A stretch of DNA of 64,000 bases from Myxococcus xanthus (GCF_006402735.1 NZ_CP017174.1:6242001-6306000); one strand, 5' to 3'. Shown: positions 35,061-44,697, counted from the stretch's first letter. Program-made: numbers and translations. Notes: a model not told the origin generated them from the sequence alone.

Positions 35061-36086
35061 TCAGAAGAGGCTGCCCTGGGGCGTGGGCGGTGGTTGCTTC
35101 TTGAAATATTGGTACGTGCGGTGCGTGGCCATCCGGCCCCGCGGCGTACGCTGGAGGAAGCCTTCCTGCATCAGGAAGGGCTCGTACACGTCCTCAATGG
35201 TATCGCGCTGCTCGCCCACGCTGGCGGCGATGGTCTCCACGCCCACCGGGCCGCCGCCGAACTTGTCGAGGATGGTCAGCAGAATCTTGCGGTCCATGGA
35301 GTCTAGGCCGCTGGCGTCCACCCCGAGCCTGTCCAGCGACTTCTGCGCCAGCTCCAGGGTGATTCTGCCATTGCCTTCCACCTCCGCGAAATCACGCAGC
35401 CGGCGCAGCAGCCGGTTGGTGATGCGCGGCGTGCCCCGCGAGCGGCTGGCCACCTCGCGCGCGGCGTCCTTGTCCAGGGGAATGCCCAGGATGCGCGCGG
35501 AGCGGTGGAGGATGCTCTCCAGTGCCTTGGCGTCGTAGTACTCCAGCCGTTCCTGAATCTGGAAGCGGTCGCGCAGCGGCGAGGTGAGCAGGCCGGTGCG
35601 CGTGGTGGCGCCAATCAACGTGAAGGGCGGCAAATCAATCTTCATCGCCCGGGCGGCGGGCCCGGTGTCGATGGTGATGTCCAGCCGGAAGTCCTCCATG
35701 GCCGGGTAGAGGTATTCCTCCACGGCGGCGTTGAGGCGGTGGATTTCATCGATGAAGAGCACGTCGCGCGCGTCGAGGTTGGTGAGCAGGCCCGCGAGGT
35801 CCCCCTTGCGCTCCAGGGCGGGGCCGCTCGTGACGTGGATTCCCACGCCCAGCTCGTTCGCGATGATGTGCGCCAGCGACGTCTTGCCCAGGCCCGGCGG
35901 GCCGGAGAACAGGCAGTGGTCCAGGGCTTCGCCCCGGCTGCGCGCGGCCTGCACGTAGACCTTGAGCTTTTCGACGACGGGCCCCTGGCCCACGTACTCG
36001 TCGAACGAGCGCGGACGCAGGGAAGCCTCGAGCCGGACGTCCTCGGGCAGGACGTCTTCCGAGAGTGTGTCGGACTTCCTCGCCAT
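35061..36086 (-). CDS. ruvB: Holliday junction branch migration ATPase RuvB
   Basis: 341 residues from the ATG at 36086 ([11 protein letters not shown]); ATG at 36092 adds two residues. It is the hexameric AAA+ motor that pulls DNA through RuvA-bound junctions. Landmarks: [11 protein letters not shown], Walker [13 protein letters not shown], Walker [12 protein letters not shown], sensor 1 GATTRTGLL, arginine finger region SPLRDRFQI, and the C-terminal winged helix ([34 protein letters not shown]). The tail ends [10 protein letters not shown]. Unlike many genomes, ruvB is not joined to ruvCA, which lie 3.1 kb away beyond two unrelated genes. Confidence 0.97.
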   Translation of the reverse strand: MARKSDTLSEDVLPEDVRLEASLRPRSFDEYVGQGPVVEKLKVYVQAARSRGEALDHCLFSGPPGLGKTSLAHIIANELGVGIHVTSGPALERKGDLAGLLTNLDARDVLFIDEIHRLNAAVEEYLYPAMEDFRLDITIDTGPAARAMKIDLPPFTLIGATTRTGLLTSPLRDRFQIQERLEYYDAKALESILHRSARILGIPLDKDAAREVASRSRGTPRITNRLLRRLRDFAEVEGNGRITLELAQKSLDRLGVDASGLDSMDRKILLTILDKFGGGPVGVETIAASVGEQRDTIEDVYEPFLMQEGFLQRTPRGRMATHRTYQYFKKQPPPTPQGSLF

Positions 36087-36293
36087 GACCATCCGGACCC
36101 TATACAGGAAGGCCGCGCGTGTCGCCGCACATCTGGCGGCGATACATCCAGTGGGCCGCCGGGCCCGCCAGCCAGGCGGGCGCGGGCAGGGGAAGGTGGG
36201 CCCCTCTCCCAGCGTTCCAGGCACAGCCCCCGCCGATACTCCGAGGCGATTGAAGTGCGCCTGCCGTGTGCGAAAGTCGAGCCTGGAGACCGC

Positions 36294-37373
36294 ATGAACA
36301 CGAGCCCTGCGTTTCGTCCCCTCCCCTCCCTGGCCGGTGCACGTGCCGAACCCGTGCCCGGGCTCCGGCTCCAGAAGCTCCGCCGGGCCGCGTTGGATGC
36401 GCGGGAGGCCTTCGTGAAGGAAGGCCCGGTGGCCGCGGTGGCCACCTGCGACCTCGTCACCTTCCCCTACCCCGCCCAGTTCGCCTTCAGCGGCGCGGCG
36501 TCATCTCCGGCGCCCTACGTCATGCTGACGAACCGGATGCAGGTGGTGCAGTTCGTGGACCGGGAGGGCGCGCGGCGCACACTGCTGTTCAACCCCTCCG
36601 ACTACGAGCGCGGCGCCTCCGCCCCCTTCTACCGCGCGCTGCGCGAGCGCTACGGCGCCTTCGTCTCAGACAAGGTGATGTCCACGCGGCACGGCTCGGT
36701 GCAGAGCCACCTGGCCGCGTTGGGCCTCACCCCGGCGGATGTGGACTACCTGGCCTTCGACCACCTCCACATCCAGGACCTGCGCGGCTGGCTGGGCGGT
36801 GACGGCATGCCCGCGTACTTCCCCCGGGCCCGGCTGCTGGTGCAGCGCGCCGAATGGGAGGTGGCCCTGGAGCCGCACCCCATGCAGGCGGTGTGGCTCG
36901 TCCCGGGCGGCGCCGACATCCCCCGCGAGCGCGTGGTGCTGCTGGACGGTGACGTGTGGCTGGGCCAGGGCGCGGCGCTGCTCAGCACGCCCGGCCACAC
37001 GCGCGGCAACATGTCGCTGGCGGTGGCCACCTCGCGCGAGGTGTTCGTCACCAGCGAGAATGGCGTGGCCACGGAGAGCTACACGCCGCTCCAGTCCGCC
37101 ATCCCCGGCGTGCGCCGCTTCGCCGAGCACATGGGCTGGGAGGTCGTCCTCAACGGCAACACGCGCGAGGACTCCCTGGACCAGTACTCCTCCATGGTGG
37201 TGGAGAAGCTGTTCGCGGGCACGTCCTCCGTGGAGGGCGCGTTCATCAACTTCCACCCGTCCTCGCAGCTCACCGCGCACGTCATGGCGCCCGGCTTGTC
37301 GCCCACCATCGTCCTGCCCGCGCCCAACTTCGGCGACGTGCGGCCCACCCCCGCGTCACGGCGGGCCGCCTAG
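36294..37373 (+). CDS. Metallo-beta-lactamase-fold hydrolase
   Basis: 359 residues from the ATG at 36294; the open frame extends upstream without a credible start. The fold is seen from [17 protein letters not shown] (normally HxHxDH) and [14 protein letters not shown], with the C-terminal NFHPSSQ. The metal motif is altered: HLHIQD keeps the first two His but has Gln and Asp in the last two positions, and the usual Asp ligand region reads TSENGV. It may use a different metal set or substrate. No signal peptide. It meets the ELWxxDGT gene tail to tail with three bases between. Confidence 0.82.
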   Translation: MNTSPAFRPLPSLAGARAEPVPGLRLQKLRRAALDAREAFVKEGPVAAVATCDLVTFPYPAQFAFSGAASSPAPYVMLTNRMQVVQFVDREGARRTLLFNPSDYERGASAPFYRALRERYGAFVSDKVMSTRHGSVQSHLAALGLTPADVDYLAFDHLHIQDLRGWLGGDGMPAYFPRARLLVQRAEWEVALEPHPMQAVWLVPGGADIPRERVVLLDGDVWLGQGAALLSTPGHTRGNMSLAVATSREVFVTSENGVATESYTPLQSAIPGVRRFAEHMGWEVVLNGNTREDSLDQYSSMVVEKLFAGTSSVEGAFINFHPSSQLTAHVMAPGLSPTIVLPAPNFGDVRPTPASRRAA

Positions 37374-37376
37374 CAC

Positions 37377-38903
37377 TCAGCAGTCCCGGCTGAAGCAGAG
37401 CCACCAGGGGCGGAAGGGCACCGCGTACAGCTCCTGGTCCCTGTCTCCGTCCGACGCGGCGAAGAAGATGTTGAAGCCGGCGCGCACGAAGTTGAACGGA
37501 TTCGATGACGCAGCCCCCGGCGCGATGTCCAGCAGCCGGCTCGTCACCCAGGGGCGTCCGGCGCTGTACCAGACCTCGCGCCCGTGCCCCGCCGTCTCCG
37601 CGGAGAAGAACAACCAGCCGGACTCGGCCTTGAGCCCCGTGGGCACGCTGCCCACCGGCCCCGGCTCGATGTCGCGCACCATCATCGTGCCCTGCGCCGT
37701 GCCGTCGGTCCGCCACAGCTCGCGGCCGTGCACGCCGTCGTCCGCGGTGAAGTACAGCTCGCCCCCCAGCGCGACCAGCTCCTTGGGCATCGAGCCCTGG
37801 GGGCCGGGCCAGAGGTCCCCGACGAGCCTCGTGCCCTCCACCGAGCCGTCACTGCGCCACAGCTCGCCGCCGTGCACCGCGTCGCCTGGGTTGCCGTACC
37901 AGTCGCTCGCCCCCGCCAGGAAGTACAGCGTGTCATCCAGCGCGGCGAGGTACGCCGGGTAGTCACCTGGAAAGGTCCGCACCCGCTCGGCCGACGGCGG
38001 GGCCGTGCGCGCCACCCACAGCTCGGCCTGCTCCGTGCCCGGGTCCAACAGGAAGAACAGGTGCCGGCCCGCCGGCGTCAGCCCGAAAATCACCCCGGCG
38101 CCCTGCTGGGAGAACAGCCGCGTCGGCTGGCCCTGGAGGTCCACCCACCAGAGCACCGTCTCCGCGGCGTTGGCCGACACCAGCGCCAGGCCCTTGCTCC
38201 ACGCCGTCAACTGGCTCAGGGCGAGCGAACCCGCGCCGGGCAGGAATTCGTGCACCCGCTCCGTGCCCTTCTCCGTGCCGTCGGTGCGCCACAGCTCGCG
38301 GCCGGACACCCCATCATCCGCCGTGAAGTAGAGGGCGCCGTCCACCTCGGTGAGGAACTCCGGCGCCGCGCCCACCGTCCCACGCCGCACGTCCCGCACC
38401 AGCACCGTGCCATCCGCCGTGCCGTCCGTGCGCCACAGCTCCGCGCCATGCACGCCGTCGTCCGCGACGAAGAAGACCCAGGGCCCCACCCGCGTCAGGT
38501 TCCGAGGCTGCGAACCCGCCGGCCCCGGCCTCAGGTCCTTCAGCCTCATCGTCTGCCGCGCCCCGTCGATGCTGGCCCACAGCTCGCGGCCGCTCACGCC
38601 GTCATCCGCGCTGAAGACGAGCACCTCGCCCGCCCGCGCCAGCTCCTGCGGCTGCGAACCCGTCAGTCCCGGCCGGATGTCACGCAGCCGCTGGGCCGTG
38701 TCGCTGCACACCGCCCAAGGCTGCGGAAACAGGACGGGCGCCTTGCGCCCCGACGACTCCGTCGACACGTCGACAGGTGCCTGCGACCCAGGGACGGCCC
38801 GCGCCCATTCCTCCCCCGCATCACCTTCCACCAGCGGCTCACACCCCGCCGCTCCCCCGCCAAGCAGCAACAGCCCCACAGGAATGGCACGCCATGACGT
38901 CAT
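37377..38903 (-). CDS. ELWxxDGT-repeat lipoprotein
   Basis: 508 residues from the ATG at 38903, which has a GATGAGGG ribosome-binding site; ATG at 38918 is also in frame. The signal peptide ends GGAAGC. The body has about six copies of the myxobacterial ELWxxDGT motif (for example ELWRTDGTADGT, ELWRTDGTEKGT, ELWRSDGSVEGT), each with an upstream F-x-A-D-D-G-V-x-G segment, giving a propeller-like repeat of about 50 residues. Such proteins are secreted or surface-exposed and of unknown role. Two cysteines close the C-terminus region. Confidence 0.88.
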   Translation of the reverse strand: MTSWRAIPVGLLLLGGGAAGCEPLVEGDAGEEWARAVPGSQAPVDVSTESSGRKAPVLFPQPWAVCSDTAQRLRDIRPGLTGSQPQELARAGEVLVFSADDGVSGRELWASIDGARQTMRLKDLRPGPAGSQPRNLTRVGPWVFFVADDGVHGAELWRTDGTADGTVLVRDVRRGTVGAAPEFLTEVDGALYFTADDGVSGRELWRTDGTEKGTERVHEFLPGAGSLALSQLTAWSKGLALVSANAAETVLWWVDLQGQPTRLFSQQGAGVIFGLTPAGRHLFFLLDPGTEQAELWVARTAPPSAERVRTFPGDYPAYLAALDDTLYFLAGASDWYGNPGDAVHGGELWRSDGSVEGTRLVGDLWPGPQGSMPKELVALGGELYFTADDGVHGRELWRTDGTAQGTMMVRDIEPGPVGSVPTGLKAESGWLFFSAETAGHGREVWYSAGRPWVTSRLLDIAPGAASSNPFNFVRAGFNIFFAASDGDRDQELYAVPFRPWWLCFSRDC

Positions 38904-39175
38904 GTATGCAACCCTCATCCTCGGCGCCGTGCCGGCCCTCGCCGCTGGAGCTGGAAAGTGTCACCCATGCCGGATGCTCCTACTCGGACTCGGGTAGGAA
39001 ATCGCGTCTGCTGTCCGGCATCACGCGACGCCTGACGACTTCTGCAGACAGGGCAACACTGGGGCCTTCTGGCCCCAGCGCCTTTCAAGCTCTCAACGGA
39101 AGAGAGGACGGTACGGCCCAGCCGTTCTCCCGGATTTTGCCGTCACAGCGCCGTCACACCGGCGTGTCGTAGCGC

Positions 39176-39784
39176 TCAGCCGCCGGAGCGGAGCGCCTTG
39201 AGGGCCTCGCGGAACAGCGCCTGGAAGGTGGCCTCCGCCCCCAGCCGCTCGCCGGCCAGGTCCGCGGCCTTCTCCGCCTGGGGCTGCTTGTAGCCGAGGT
39301 TGAGCAGCGCGGAGACCAGGTCCGCATGGGCGCCGCTGACGGCGGCGGGCGCGGTGCCACGCGACACCGCTTCCAGGTGAATTGTCTTCACCTTGTCCTT
39401 GAGCTCCAGCACCAGCCGCTCGGCGGTCTTCTTCCCCACGCCGTGAATCTTCGCCAGCCGGGCCACCTCGCCCCGCGACAGCGCCGCCACCAGCTCCGGC
39501 ACCTCCATGCCGGACAGCACCATCAACGACAGCCGGGGCCCCACCCGCGACACGCTGTTGAGCAGCAGGAACACCTCTTCCTCGCCCTTCGTCAGGAAGC
39601 CGAAGAGGTCGAAGGCGTCCTCGCGCACCACGGTGCGCACGCGCACCTCCACCGGCTGTCCCTCCGCCGGCAGCTTCCCCAGCGTCAGTGAGGAGAAGTT
39701 CACCCGGTAGCCCACGCCGCCCACGTCGATGGTGGCGTCCTCCAGGTCCTTCTCCAGCACCGTCCCACGCAACCGCGAAATCAT
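39176..39784 (-). CDS. ruvA: Holliday junction-binding protein RuvA
   Basis: 202 residues from the ATG at 39784, overlapping the ruvC stop by four bases. It forms tetramers on four-way junctions and recruits RuvB. Domain I (MISRLRGTVLEKD, GVGYRV), the helix-hairpin-helix domain II (LVAALSRGEVARLAKIHGVGKKTAERLVLELKDK) and the flexible linker to domain III (ADLVSALLNLGYKQPQAEKAA) are all present. It is the third gene of yebC-ruvC-ruvA. Length is typical. Confidence 0.97.
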   Translation of the reverse strand: MISRLRGTVLEKDLEDATIDVGGVGYRVNFSSLTLGKLPAEGQPVEVRVRTVVREDAFDLFGFLTKGEEEVFLLLNSVSRVGPRLSLMVLSGMEVPELVAALSRGEVARLAKIHGVGKKTAERLVLELKDKVKTIHLEAVSRGTAPAAVSGAHADLVSALLNLGYKQPQAEKAADLAGERLGAEATFQALFREALKALRSGG

Positions 39785-40356
39785 CTCGCCTCCGGACGCC
39801 GGTACGCGGGCGCCAGCCGGTCCGCCAACAGCGCCGCCGCGCCCTTGCGCTTCTTGCCCGACGCGGACGCCGCCGGTACCGCGGCCCGCCCATGGTTGAG
39901 GTGGCACAGCGCCACCGCCAGCGCATCACTCGCGTCCGCGCGCTCCAGCACCGACGCCTCCAGTTCCAGGAAGGTCCGCACCATCCGCGCCACCGCGTCC
40001 TTCCCGTCCGCGCCGCCCGCCCCCACCGCCTTCTTCACCTTCGCCGGCGCGTATTCGAAGACGGGCAACCCCGCCTGCGCCGCCGCCAGCAGCGCGACGC
40101 CGCGCGCATGCCCCAGCACCAGCGCGCTGCGTGCGTTGCGGAAGGTGAACACGCCTTCCACCGCCACCGCGGCCGGGCGGTATTTCACCAGGGCCGCCGT
40201 CAGCGCGCCGTGCAAGTCCCGCAGGCGGTCCGACAACGGCAGCGCCGGGTCGCCCTTGATGACGCCGTGGCCCACGTGCACCAGCCGGCCCCGCTTCTCC
40301 TCCACCACCCCGAAGCCCATGAACCGGCTTCCCGGGTCAACGCCAAGCACGCGCAC
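39781..40356 (-). CDS. ruvC: Crossover junction endonuclease RuvC
   Basis: 191 residues. It cuts Holliday junctions symmetrically. The acidic catalytic set is intact: Asp7 in MRVLGVDPGSR, Glu in VAVEGVFTF (near 67), and the Asp pair in RADASDALAVALCH (near 140). The C-terminus is extended by a basic Ala/Lys/Arg tail of about 35 residues. Stop and ruvA start overlap (ATGA); yebC ends 24 bases upstream, so the three form one operon. Confidence 0.97.
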   Translation of the reverse strand: MRVLGVDPGSRFMGFGVVEEKRGRLVHVGHGVIKGDPALPLSDRLRDLHGALTAALVKYRPAAVAVEGVFTFRNARSALVLGHARGVALLAAAQAGLPVFEYAPAKVKKAVGAGGADGKDAVARMVRTFLELEASVLERADASDALAVALCHLNHGRAAVPAASASGKKRKGAAALLADRLAPAYRRPEAR

Positions 40357-40380
40357 GTTCCACTCCGTTCCAGGACTCCG

Positions 40381-41130
40381 CTACTGCAACAACGAATCCA
40401 GCATCGCGTCTTCGATTTCGTAGTTCCCGTGCACGTTCTGCACGTCGTCGTTCTCCTCGAGCGCGTCCAGCAGCTTCAGGAGCTTCTTCGCCGTGTCCAC
40501 GTCCAGCGCGACGGTGTTCTGGGGGAGGAACACCCACCGCTGCTGCCCCAGCGGCAGGCCCGACTCCTGGAGCCGTCCCGCCACCGTGTGCAGGTCCGCC
40601 GCCGCGGTGCGCACCTCGGAGCCTTCGTCCCCCAGCATGATGACGTCCTCGGCGCCCGCGTCGATGGCCTGCTCCATCAACTGGTCCTCGGAGGGGCCGT
40701 ACTTCACGCTGATGACGCCCTTCTTCTGGAACATCCAGGCCACCGCGCCCTCGGCGCCCAGGTTGCCCCCGTACGCGTTGAAGGTGGAGCGCATGTCGGC
40801 CGCGGTCCGGTTGCGGTTGTCGGTGAGGCACTCCACCAGGATGGCGACACCGCCGGGGCCGTAGCCCTCGTACGTCACCTCCTCGTAGTTCTCTCCCTCC
40901 AACTCGCCCGTGCCCTTCTTGACGGCGCGCTCGATGGTGTCCTTCGGGATGTTGGCCTCGCGGGCCGCGGCCAGCGCGACGCGCAGGCGGGCATTGCCGG
41001 AGGGCTCACCGCCACCGAGCCGCGCGGCGACAGTGATTTCCTTGATGACCTTGGAGTACAGCTTCCCCTTGGTCGCGCCCATCGCGGCCTTCTGGCGCTT
41101 GATCTTCGACCACCGATTGTGACCGGACAT
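40381..41130 (-). CDS. yebC: YebC/PmpR-family protein
   Basis: 249 residues, the normal family length. The N-terminus MSGHNRWSKIKRQKAAMGATKGKLYSKVIKEI, the acidic NPRLR-like region (here NARLRVALAAAREANIPKDTIERAVKKG) and YEGYGPGGVAILVE are diagnostic. YebC proteins have been described as transcriptional regulators, including of ruvC-linked genes, and more recently as ribosome-associated factors easing translation of difficult motifs. It precedes ruvC and ruvA in one operon. Cytoplasmic. Confidence 0.96.
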   Translation of the reverse strand: MSGHNRWSKIKRQKAAMGATKGKLYSKVIKEITVAARLGGGEPSGNARLRVALAAAREANIPKDTIERAVKKGTGELEGENYEEVTYEGYGPGGVAILVECLTDNRNRTAADMRSTFNAYGGNLGAEGAVAWMFQKKGVISVKYGPSEDQLMEQAIDAGAEDVIMLGDEGSEVRTAAADLHTVAGRLQESGLPLGQQRWVFLPQNTVALDVDTAKKLLKLLDALEENDDVQNVHGNYEIEDAMLDSLLQ

Positions 41131-41216
41131 GGTGGGTGTGCCTCAGCGGGCGCCCAGCGGATGGAGCACCCCGCGCCGGGCCTTGTCCCCTACCGGGGGC
41201 CGCCGAGTCAAACCCT

Positions 41217-42476
41217 TCAAACGCCCGCGTCGTCGGACCGGACAGCCCCCGCCAGGTCCTCCGCGCCACTCGACGCGCCGGGGACCTTCTTGGGGAAGTC
41301 CAGGATGACGGGAGGCTGCGCGTCTCCGACCAGGGTGAAGGATGCGGAGGACCCATCCCCACCGCAGGCAGCGGGGGCCGTCTCCTGAGCATCCACCGGC
41401 ACGGCGTCCACGGAGGGCTCGGGCTCGAAGAAGCCGGGCACCGTGGCGCCACAGCGCGCCCGCTCGCGTTCCTCCAGCAGGCACGCGGGCACCAGGATGC
41501 CCAGCGCGAACAGCCGCGTGGACGCCTCGTACGCCACCGCCTCCGGGAACTGGCACTCCAGCAACATGGCGCGCAGCGTCCGGCGCCCGTCGAAGAGGCG
41601 CACCACTTCGCCCACGTCCTCCGGCAACGACGCCAGCATCTCCGCTAGCCGGGCGAAGTCCACCGTCAGCCGCGACGCCAGCGGCAGGCCTCGGGCACGC
41701 AGCGCGTCGAAGCGCTCCAGGCCCTGCAGCACCGTCTCGCACAGGTAAGGGCGGTCCATGGTGAACGAGCCCTTGTGCAGCTCGGGCCCCAGCACCACCG
41801 AGTAGTCCCCCGCGCCGAAGCAGAGCATTCGCCGGAAGGCCAGGCTGCCGCGCTCGCCATTGAAGACGGCGTCCACCACCAGGCCGTGCCGGAAGGCGAA
41901 CCAGCCCTGCCCTTCCGCCATCACCACGCGGCCAGAGCGGACGCCCGCCAGCAGCGCTCGCGCCACGTCCGTCAGCGGCAGCCGCTGCGTGTCCGACTCG
42001 AAGGCCGCGTCACCACTGCACCGGCCCGCCTTGAGCCGGGCCAGCGCAACCACGTCTCGCGCGTCCACGGGATGGGCCAGATAGTCGTCCGCGCCCACGC
42101 CGCCCGCCAGGTCCCGGTGGAATTCCTCTTCACGCCGGGCCAGCAACAGCACCGGCAGGTGCGCCGTGCGCGCGTCCGCGCGAACCTGGCCACACAGGCT
42201 GAAGCCGTCCCCGTCCTGGAGCTCCACCTCGGTGACGACCAACTGCGGCGCCGTGCCGCCTTCCACCAGCGACGCCAGCGCGGCCTGCGCGCCCGCGACC
42301 AGCAGGACCTCGAAGCCCGCCTCCGCCAGCGCAGCGGCCAGCACGGCCTGCGCGCCCGGCGCCGAATCCACCAGCAACACCCGAGGCCGGCCCCGTGACG
42401 CACGGCGACGCGCACCCGCCTCGGCCAGGGCTTCCGGTCCGGCATACGTGGAAGGTTGTGGGAGCGCGGTAGCCAT
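41217..42476 (-). CDS. Degenerate receiver plus DUF4388-type protein
   Basis: 419 residues. Residues 32-150 have a receiver fold (RVLLVDSAPGAQAVL, VVTEVELQDGDGFSL, LPVLLLARREEE, GADDYLAHPVD). The phosphoacceptor Asp is Glu83, only one of the two usual N-terminal acidic residues remains (Asp37), and the conserved Lys is His (AHPV). So phosphorylation is unlikely and Glu may mimic the phosphorylated state. Residues 160-370 look DUF4388-like (ALLAGVRSGRVVMAEGQGWFAFRHGLVVDAVF, SLAFRRMLCFGAGDYSVV). The tail is low complexity. It lies 86 bases upstream of yebC on the same strand. Signalling role inferred. Confidence 0.8.
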   Translation of the reverse strand: MATALPQPSTYAGPEALAEAGARRRASRGRPRVLLVDSAPGAQAVLAAALAEAGFEVLLVAGAQAALASLVEGGTAPQLVVTEVELQDGDGFSLCGQVRADARTAHLPVLLLARREEEFHRDLAGGVGADDYLAHPVDARDVVALARLKAGRCSGDAAFESDTQRLPLTDVARALLAGVRSGRVVMAEGQGWFAFRHGLVVDAVFNGERGSLAFRRMLCFGAGDYSVVLGPELHKGSFTMDRPYLCETVLQGLERFDALRARGLPLASRLTVDFARLAEMLASLPEDVGEVVRLFDGRRTLRAMLLECQFPEAVAYEASTRLFALGILVPACLLEERERARCGATVPGFFEPEPSVDAVPVDAQETAPAACGGDGSSASFTLVGDAQPPVILDFPKKVPGASSGAEDLAGAVRSDDAGV

Positions 42477-42580
42477 GAATTACGAAATCTTCGCGCTAAG
42501 CCGGACAAATACGCAAGATGCAGACAAGCCCCTGGAATCGTTGGGTTTCCGCCCGCCACGGTGCGGGGTAGGGTGTCCAC

Positions 42581-43303
42581 ATGATGCGTCCCGGCTGCTT
42601 CGGCCCTCTCGTGTCCGCGCTATTGCTCGTCTCCCTGGAGTCCGCCGCCCAGGCGCCGGCCCCTGGCCCCGCCGACGAAACGCCACGCGTCACGACGTTT
42701 GACACAGCGCTTCTGCGCGGCACGAGCGAGGACCCGCTGGGCGCGGTGCTGGCACCGGTGACGCTGCCGGACGGAGCCACGGCGCTCTATGGCTTCGTGG
42801 GCGCGCCGGAGATCGGCGTGGGTTTCCGGCAAGGCATCTCCGGCTTCGAGTTGGAGGCGCGCGCGCGGCTCCAGTGGTTCCAGCTCTCCGCCTCGCTGGA
42901 GCTCGCGGTGCGGCGCAAGGTGCTGGAGCAAGGCATCCTGTCCCTGGCGCCCACGCTGGGCCTGGGCGTGGTGCTGAACTCGGGTGCCACGTACATGGAT
43001 GACCGGAACTACTCCGGCGTGCTGTTCCGCGTATCGCCCGGGCTGGTGGCGGGCTGGCGCGTCGCGGACACGGTGTCCGTGCTGGGACTGTTGGACGTGC
43101 CGGTGGACATCGGCCTGTCCAATGGCCAGTCGCGGCGCATCCAGGCGCTCGGCGGAGGCGGCGTGGAGGTGTACCTGGGCAGCAACCTGTCGGCGCTGGC
43201 GGCGGGCCAGCTCGGCGTGGAGTCCTTCCAGGAGCGCTCGGGTGAAAGCCACACGCGCCTGGGCTACAGCGTACGGCTGGGCCTGGGCGCCCGGCTCTTC
43301 TGA
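42581..43303 (+). CDS. Putative outer-membrane beta-barrel protein
   Basis: 240 residues from the ATG at 42581 or 42584. A cleavable Sec signal ends ESAAQA. The mature part has alternating hydrophobic strands (FELEARARLQWFQLSASLELAV, ILSLAPTLGLGVVLNSG, VSPGLVAGWRVADTVSVLG) and ends LGLGARLF with a terminal Phe, as recognised by the BAM machinery. Probably a small porin-like or structural outer-membrane protein. It meets the response regulator gene tail to tail with one base between. No specific family recognised. Confidence 0.72.
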   Translation: MMRPGCFGPLVSALLLVSLESAAQAPAPGPADETPRVTTFDTALLRGTSEDPLGAVLAPVTLPDGATALYGFVGAPEIGVGFRQGISGFELEARARLQWFQLSASLELAVRRKVLEQGILSLAPTLGLGVVLNSGATYMDDRNYSGVLFRVSPGLVAGWRVADTVSVLGLLDVPVDIGLSNGQSRRIQALGGGGVEVYLGSNLSALAAGQLGVESFQERSGESHTRLGYSVRLGLGARLF

Positions 43304-43304
43304 C

Positions 43305-44681
43305 TCACGTCAGTCCGAAGCGCTCCAGCTTCTTGAGCAGGCCCTGTCGCGACAGGCCCAGCGCCTCCGCCGTATGCGTGCGGTTGCCGTTCAGACGCCG
43401 CAGGGCCTCCTCGATTTCACGCCGCTCCAGCGCTTCCACCTTCTGCGCCAGCGTGGTGGTGCCCGGCGTGCTGGAGGGCCGTAGGCGCTCGCTGCCGGTG
43501 AAGGACAAATCCTCGGGTTGGATTTCGCGCCGCTCCCCCGCCAGCACGGTGGCGCGCTGCATCTCATGGCGCAGCTCGCGCAGATTCCCCGACCACGCAT
43601 GGGCCAGCAGGGCCTCCGCCGCGGCGTCCGACAACAGCCGGGCGCGGCCGTCCGGGCACAGGTGCGCGCACTGGTTGAGGAAGTGCTTGGCCAGCAGCGG
43701 CAGGTCCACGGGGCGCTCTCGCAACGGCGGCAGGCGGATTTCGACGCCCTTCACGCGCCAGAAGAGGTCCTCGCGGAAGGCGCCTTCCTGAAGCATGCGG
43801 CCCAGGTCCCGGTGGGTGGCGGAGATGAGCCGCACGTCCACCTGGACAGGCCGGTCCGCGCCCACCGGCAGGATGTCGCCCGTCTCCAACGCGCGCAGCA
43901 CCTTCACCTGGAGGGACGGCGACATGTCGCCCAGTTCGTCCAGGAAGAGCGTGCCTCCGTCCGCCTCCGCGAAGAGGCCACGGTGGTCCTTCGTCGCCCC
44001 GGTGAAGCTGCCCTTCACGTGGCCAAACAGGGCGCTCTCCAGCAATGACTCTGGAAGCGCGCCGCAGTTGATGGGGACGAAGGGCCCGTCGTGGCGGCGG
44101 CTCTTGAGGTGGACGGTGCGCGCGAGCAGCTCCTTCCCCGTCCCATTCTCCCCGGTGACGAGCACTGGCAGCTCACTGGCCGCCACGCGCTCCGCCAGGG
44201 ACGTGGCCGCCAGGAAGGATGCGCTCTGCCCCACCAGCGAGACACCGCCCGCCGCGCGCGTCAGCGAGCTGCGCAGCGTCTCCACCTGCCGCTCCAACGT
44301 CACCCGCGCGAGCGCCCGCTGCACCACCACCAGCAGCACGTCCGGGTCCACCGGCTTGGTGAGGAAGTCGTACGCACCCAGGCGCACCGCCTCCAACGTG
44401 TGCCGCGTGTCCCCCGCCCCGGACACGACGATGACCTTCGTCCCGGGCTTCGCGCTCAGCAACGCCGCGAGCCCTTCCAGCCCCGCGGAGACACTCCCGT
44501 CGGGAGGCAGCATCAGGTCGAGCAGCACCAGGGGGAAGTCGCGCGCGTCGAAGGCGGCGCGAGCGGAAGGCCGGTCCGTGGCTTCCACCACCTCGTAGCC
44601 CCCCTCGCGCAGCAGCCCGCCATAGACTTTGCGGAACGCGGCGTCGTCATCCACGAGCAGCAACGGGTGCGGTGCGGACAT
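43305..44681 (-). CDS. NtrC-type sigma-54-dependent response regulator
   Basis: 458 residues from the ATG at 44681; a GTG at 44696 adds five. Receiver domain: LLLVDDDAAF, phosphoacceptor in VLLDLMLPPDG, and LTKPVDPD. Central AAA+ domain: Walker A TGENGTGKELLAR, the sigma-54 contact loop as GSFTGATKD, Walker B GGTLFLDELGDM, and GNLRELRHEM. C-terminal Fis-type helix-turn-helix (ALRRLNGNRTHTAEALGLSRQGLLKKLERFGL). It activates sigma-54 promoters after phosphorylation; no sensor kinase is adjacent. It follows a small Cys-rich gene by 16 bases. Confidence 0.94.
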   Translation of the reverse strand: MSAPHPLLLVDDDAAFRKVYGGLLREGGYEVVEATDRPSARAAFDARDFPLVLLDLMLPPDGSVSAGLEGLAALLSAKPGTKVIVVSGAGDTRHTLEAVRLGAYDFLTKPVDPDVLLVVVQRALARVTLERQVETLRSSLTRAAGGVSLVGQSASFLAATSLAERVAASELPVLVTGENGTGKELLARTVHLKSRRHDGPFVPINCGALPESLLESALFGHVKGSFTGATKDHRGLFAEADGGTLFLDELGDMSPSLQVKVLRALETGDILPVGADRPVQVDVRLISATHRDLGRMLQEGAFREDLFWRVKGVEIRLPPLRERPVDLPLLAKHFLNQCAHLCPDGRARLLSDAAAEALLAHAWSGNLRELRHEMQRATVLAGERREIQPEDLSFTGSERLRPSSTPGTTTLAQKVEALERREIEEALRRLNGNRTHTAEALGLSRQGLLKKLERFGLT

Positions 44682-44697
44682 GCGTGTGGCATCCACC

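Noticed and set aside
35505-36293. N-terminal extension of the MBL gene frame opposite ruvB
   Set aside because: This part is antisense to ruvB and unlike MBL proteins; the ATG at 36294 gives a normal N-terminus.
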